DNA of 5,764 nucleotides from JBDSLU01 sp039916225 (GTDB lineage Bacteria > Acidobacteriota > Vicinamibacteria > Vicinamibacterales > Vicinamibacteraceae): positions 1-5,764 of the forward strand of contig JBDSLU010000168.1 in assembly GCA_039916225.1 (NCBI GenBank), written 5' to 3'. A program made the position numbers and the translations under genes. How positions within the stretch are numbered: position 1 is the stretch's first letter; every line of letters starts with the position of its first letter. The notes beneath the pieces were generated by a model. It was not told the origin of the DNA. It did no database searches and saw only the letters and a list, made by a program, of their open reading frames with translations. Positions 4,633 through 5,764 of the stretch are shown here, piece by piece.

Positions 4633-5764
4633 GTGCGGGCCGGCACCGTCTACCGCGCCCTGCTGCTCTGCTATCCGGCGTCGTTCCGTAGCGAATACGG
4701 CGGCGAGATGCAGAGAGCCTTCGACGCCGAACTCCGCGCGGCGCGGACTGGCGGCTCGCTGGCCCGCGCGGGCGCCTGGGGACGCGCCCTTCGTGACCTT
4801 CCATCGACCGCTTTCCGGGAGCATCGCCACGTGCTGAACCAGGACATCCGCCACGCGCTGCGCGTCCTCCGCGCCAGCCCCGCCTTCACCGCCATCGCGA
4901 TCCTGTCCCTCGCGCTCGGCATCGGCGCCAACGCCGCCATTTTCAGCCTGCTGAATGGCGTGGTGCTGCGCGCTTTGCCGGTGCCGCGGCCGTACGAACT
5001 CGTGCTGCTGACCGACCCGGGTGCGCAAGGTGTGGCGGCTGGCAACCAGAGGGGCGAACGGTCACTCGTCACCTACGACGAGTTCCTCGAACTGCAAGCA
5101 GGGCAGCGGACGCTGTCGGCGGCGTTCGTGTCGAGCAGCAGCCTGCAGCGCGTGCAGGCCCGCGTCGCCGGCGGCGAAGCCGAGGAGCTGTCGCTCCGGC
5201 TCGTGTCGATGTCCTACTTCGACACCCTGGGCGTGCCGGCCAGCGTCGGTCGCGTGTTCGCGGAGCGGCAGGAGCCGGCCCCAGGGGGCGCTCCGCACGC
5301 CGTGCTCAGCCACGACTTCTGGCAGCGCCGCTTCGGCGGCCGGGCGGAGGCCATCGGCGCCAGCCTGGCGTTCCGCGACGGTGTCGTGCAGGTGATCGGC
5401 GTCGCGCCGCGCGGGTTCACTGGCGAGACGGTGGGCGAGCAGCCCGACGCGTGGGTGCCGCTGGCGATGCAGGGCACGGTCCTGCCGGGCCGCACCTGGC
5501 TGCGCGACCGGCCGGGCAGCGTCGAGAAGGTGATGTGGCTGCACATGTTCGGCCGACTGCGAGACGGCGTGACGCTGAGCGCCGCGCAGGCCGACGTCAA
5601 CGTGCTCTTCCAGCAGGGGCTGGGCCGCTACTACGGCGGCGTCGCCGACGAACGACAGCGCCGCGAGTTCCTCGATCAGCGGCTGGTGGTGAAGTCGGCG
5701 GCAACCGGCGCGTCGTCGCTGAGCGAATTCGCCGATCCCCTGCTGGTGCTCCTCGGGGCCGCCG
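4633..5764 (+). CDS. ADOP-class MacB/FtsX-type ABC permease, 5' part (cut by window edge)
   Basis: The first 377 codons of a large permease. Seen: an N-terminal prefix domain (residues 1-66) with YRALLLCYPASFRSEYGGEM and FDAELRAA; then DIRHALRVLRASPAFTAIAI leading into a membrane helix at about 85-111 (LSLALGIGANAAIFSLLNGV); then the extracytoplasmic MacB-like core (from about 118) with TYDEFLEL, SYFDTLGV, AVLSHDFWQRRFGG and VIGVAPRGFTGE. All are hallmarks of the ADOP family, which normally has about 800-900 residues with a duplicated FtsX unit; the second half lies beyond the window. ADOPs are orphan ABC permeases usually lacking an adjacent ATPase gene, and their substrates are unknown. The start is GTG 4633, 2 nt after the PadR TAG, with only a weak purine stretch (GCGAAAG) upstream, suggesting translational coupling. 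No frameshift or stop is seen through to the edge. Confidence 0.93.
   Translation, partial: MRAGTVYRALLLCYPASFRSEYGGEMQRAFDAELRAARTGGSLARAGAWGRALRDLPSTAFREHRHVLNQDIRHALRVLRASPAFTAIAILSLALGIGANAAIFSLLNGVVLRALPVPRPYELVLLTDPGAQGVAAGNQRGERSLVTYDEFLELQAGQRTLSAAFVSSSSLQRVQARVAGGEAEELSLRLVSMSYFDTLGVPASVGRVFAERQEPAPGGAPHAVLSHDFWQRRFGGRAEAIGASLAFRDGVVQVIGVAPRGFTGETVGEQPDAWVPLAMQGTVLPGRTWLRDRPGSVEKVMWLHMFGRLRDGVTLSAAQADVNVLFQQGLGRYYGGVADERQRREFLDQRLVVKSAATGASSLSEFADPLLVLLGAA

Noticed and set aside
4671..5600. Several 120-177-codon minus-strand frames opposite PadR and the ADOP gene
   Set aside because: They have shadow composition and no recognisable domain, while the plus strand carries clear family motifs throughout.
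1..5764. CRISPR array, insertion sequence ends or defence genes
   Set aside because: No spaced identical repeats, transposase motifs, terminal inverted repeats with target duplications, or defence domains were seen on either strand.

Overview
The window is about two-thirds GC and looks like an Acidobacteriota chromosome, probably a Vicinamibacteria-like lineage. The main clue is the 3' end: a short PadR-family repressor gene followed 2 nt later by a large MacB/FtsX-type permease of the ADOP class (acidobacterial duplicated orphan permease), an arrangement typical of that phylum. The phylum assignment is inferred from gene content and composition; no rRNA marker is present.

Layout. At the left edge is the 5' part of an arginase-family hydrolase gene on the minus strand (1-289, cut by the window edge). 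Positions 378-1010 are a gene graveyard: the 3' end of a YVTN-type beta-propeller gene on the minus strand, broken by a net deletion of about 64 nt, abuts a shortened plus-strand SnoaL/DUF4440-like remnant. A complete tRNA-Leu(UAA) with encoded CCA lies at 1123-1211 behind a TAGAAT -10-like box. A minus-strand gene for a small four-helix membrane protein (1156-1659) runs into this tRNA gene, so its last 17 or so residues and its stop codon are read from the tRNA antisense strand.

Divergent from that gene is a GTG-started membrane-bound M48 zinc metalloprotease (1818-3680), with HEMAH and a downstream EIRAD motif. It is followed by two GC-rich hairpins and then a small three-helix membrane protein with a CxxC motif (3780-4178). 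The PadR gene (4259-4630) has a readable promoter overlapped by a perfect 7-bp dyad. The promoter lies so close to the ATG that its mRNA should be leaderless or nearly so. The ADOP permease (4633 to the right edge) follows, probably translationally coupled.

How the genes work together. PadR and the permease form one expression unit, with PadR likely repressing itself and the transporter. The M48 protease and the CxxC protein are adjacent and codirectional, but hairpins separate them, so a shared function is only a guess. I see no phage, CRISPR, transposon or defence module, and no strong case for a wholly new system. The most noteworthy items are the tRNA-overlapping gene end, the PadR operator/leaderless start, the decayed propeller/DUF4440 junction and the GTGA overlap before the protease.
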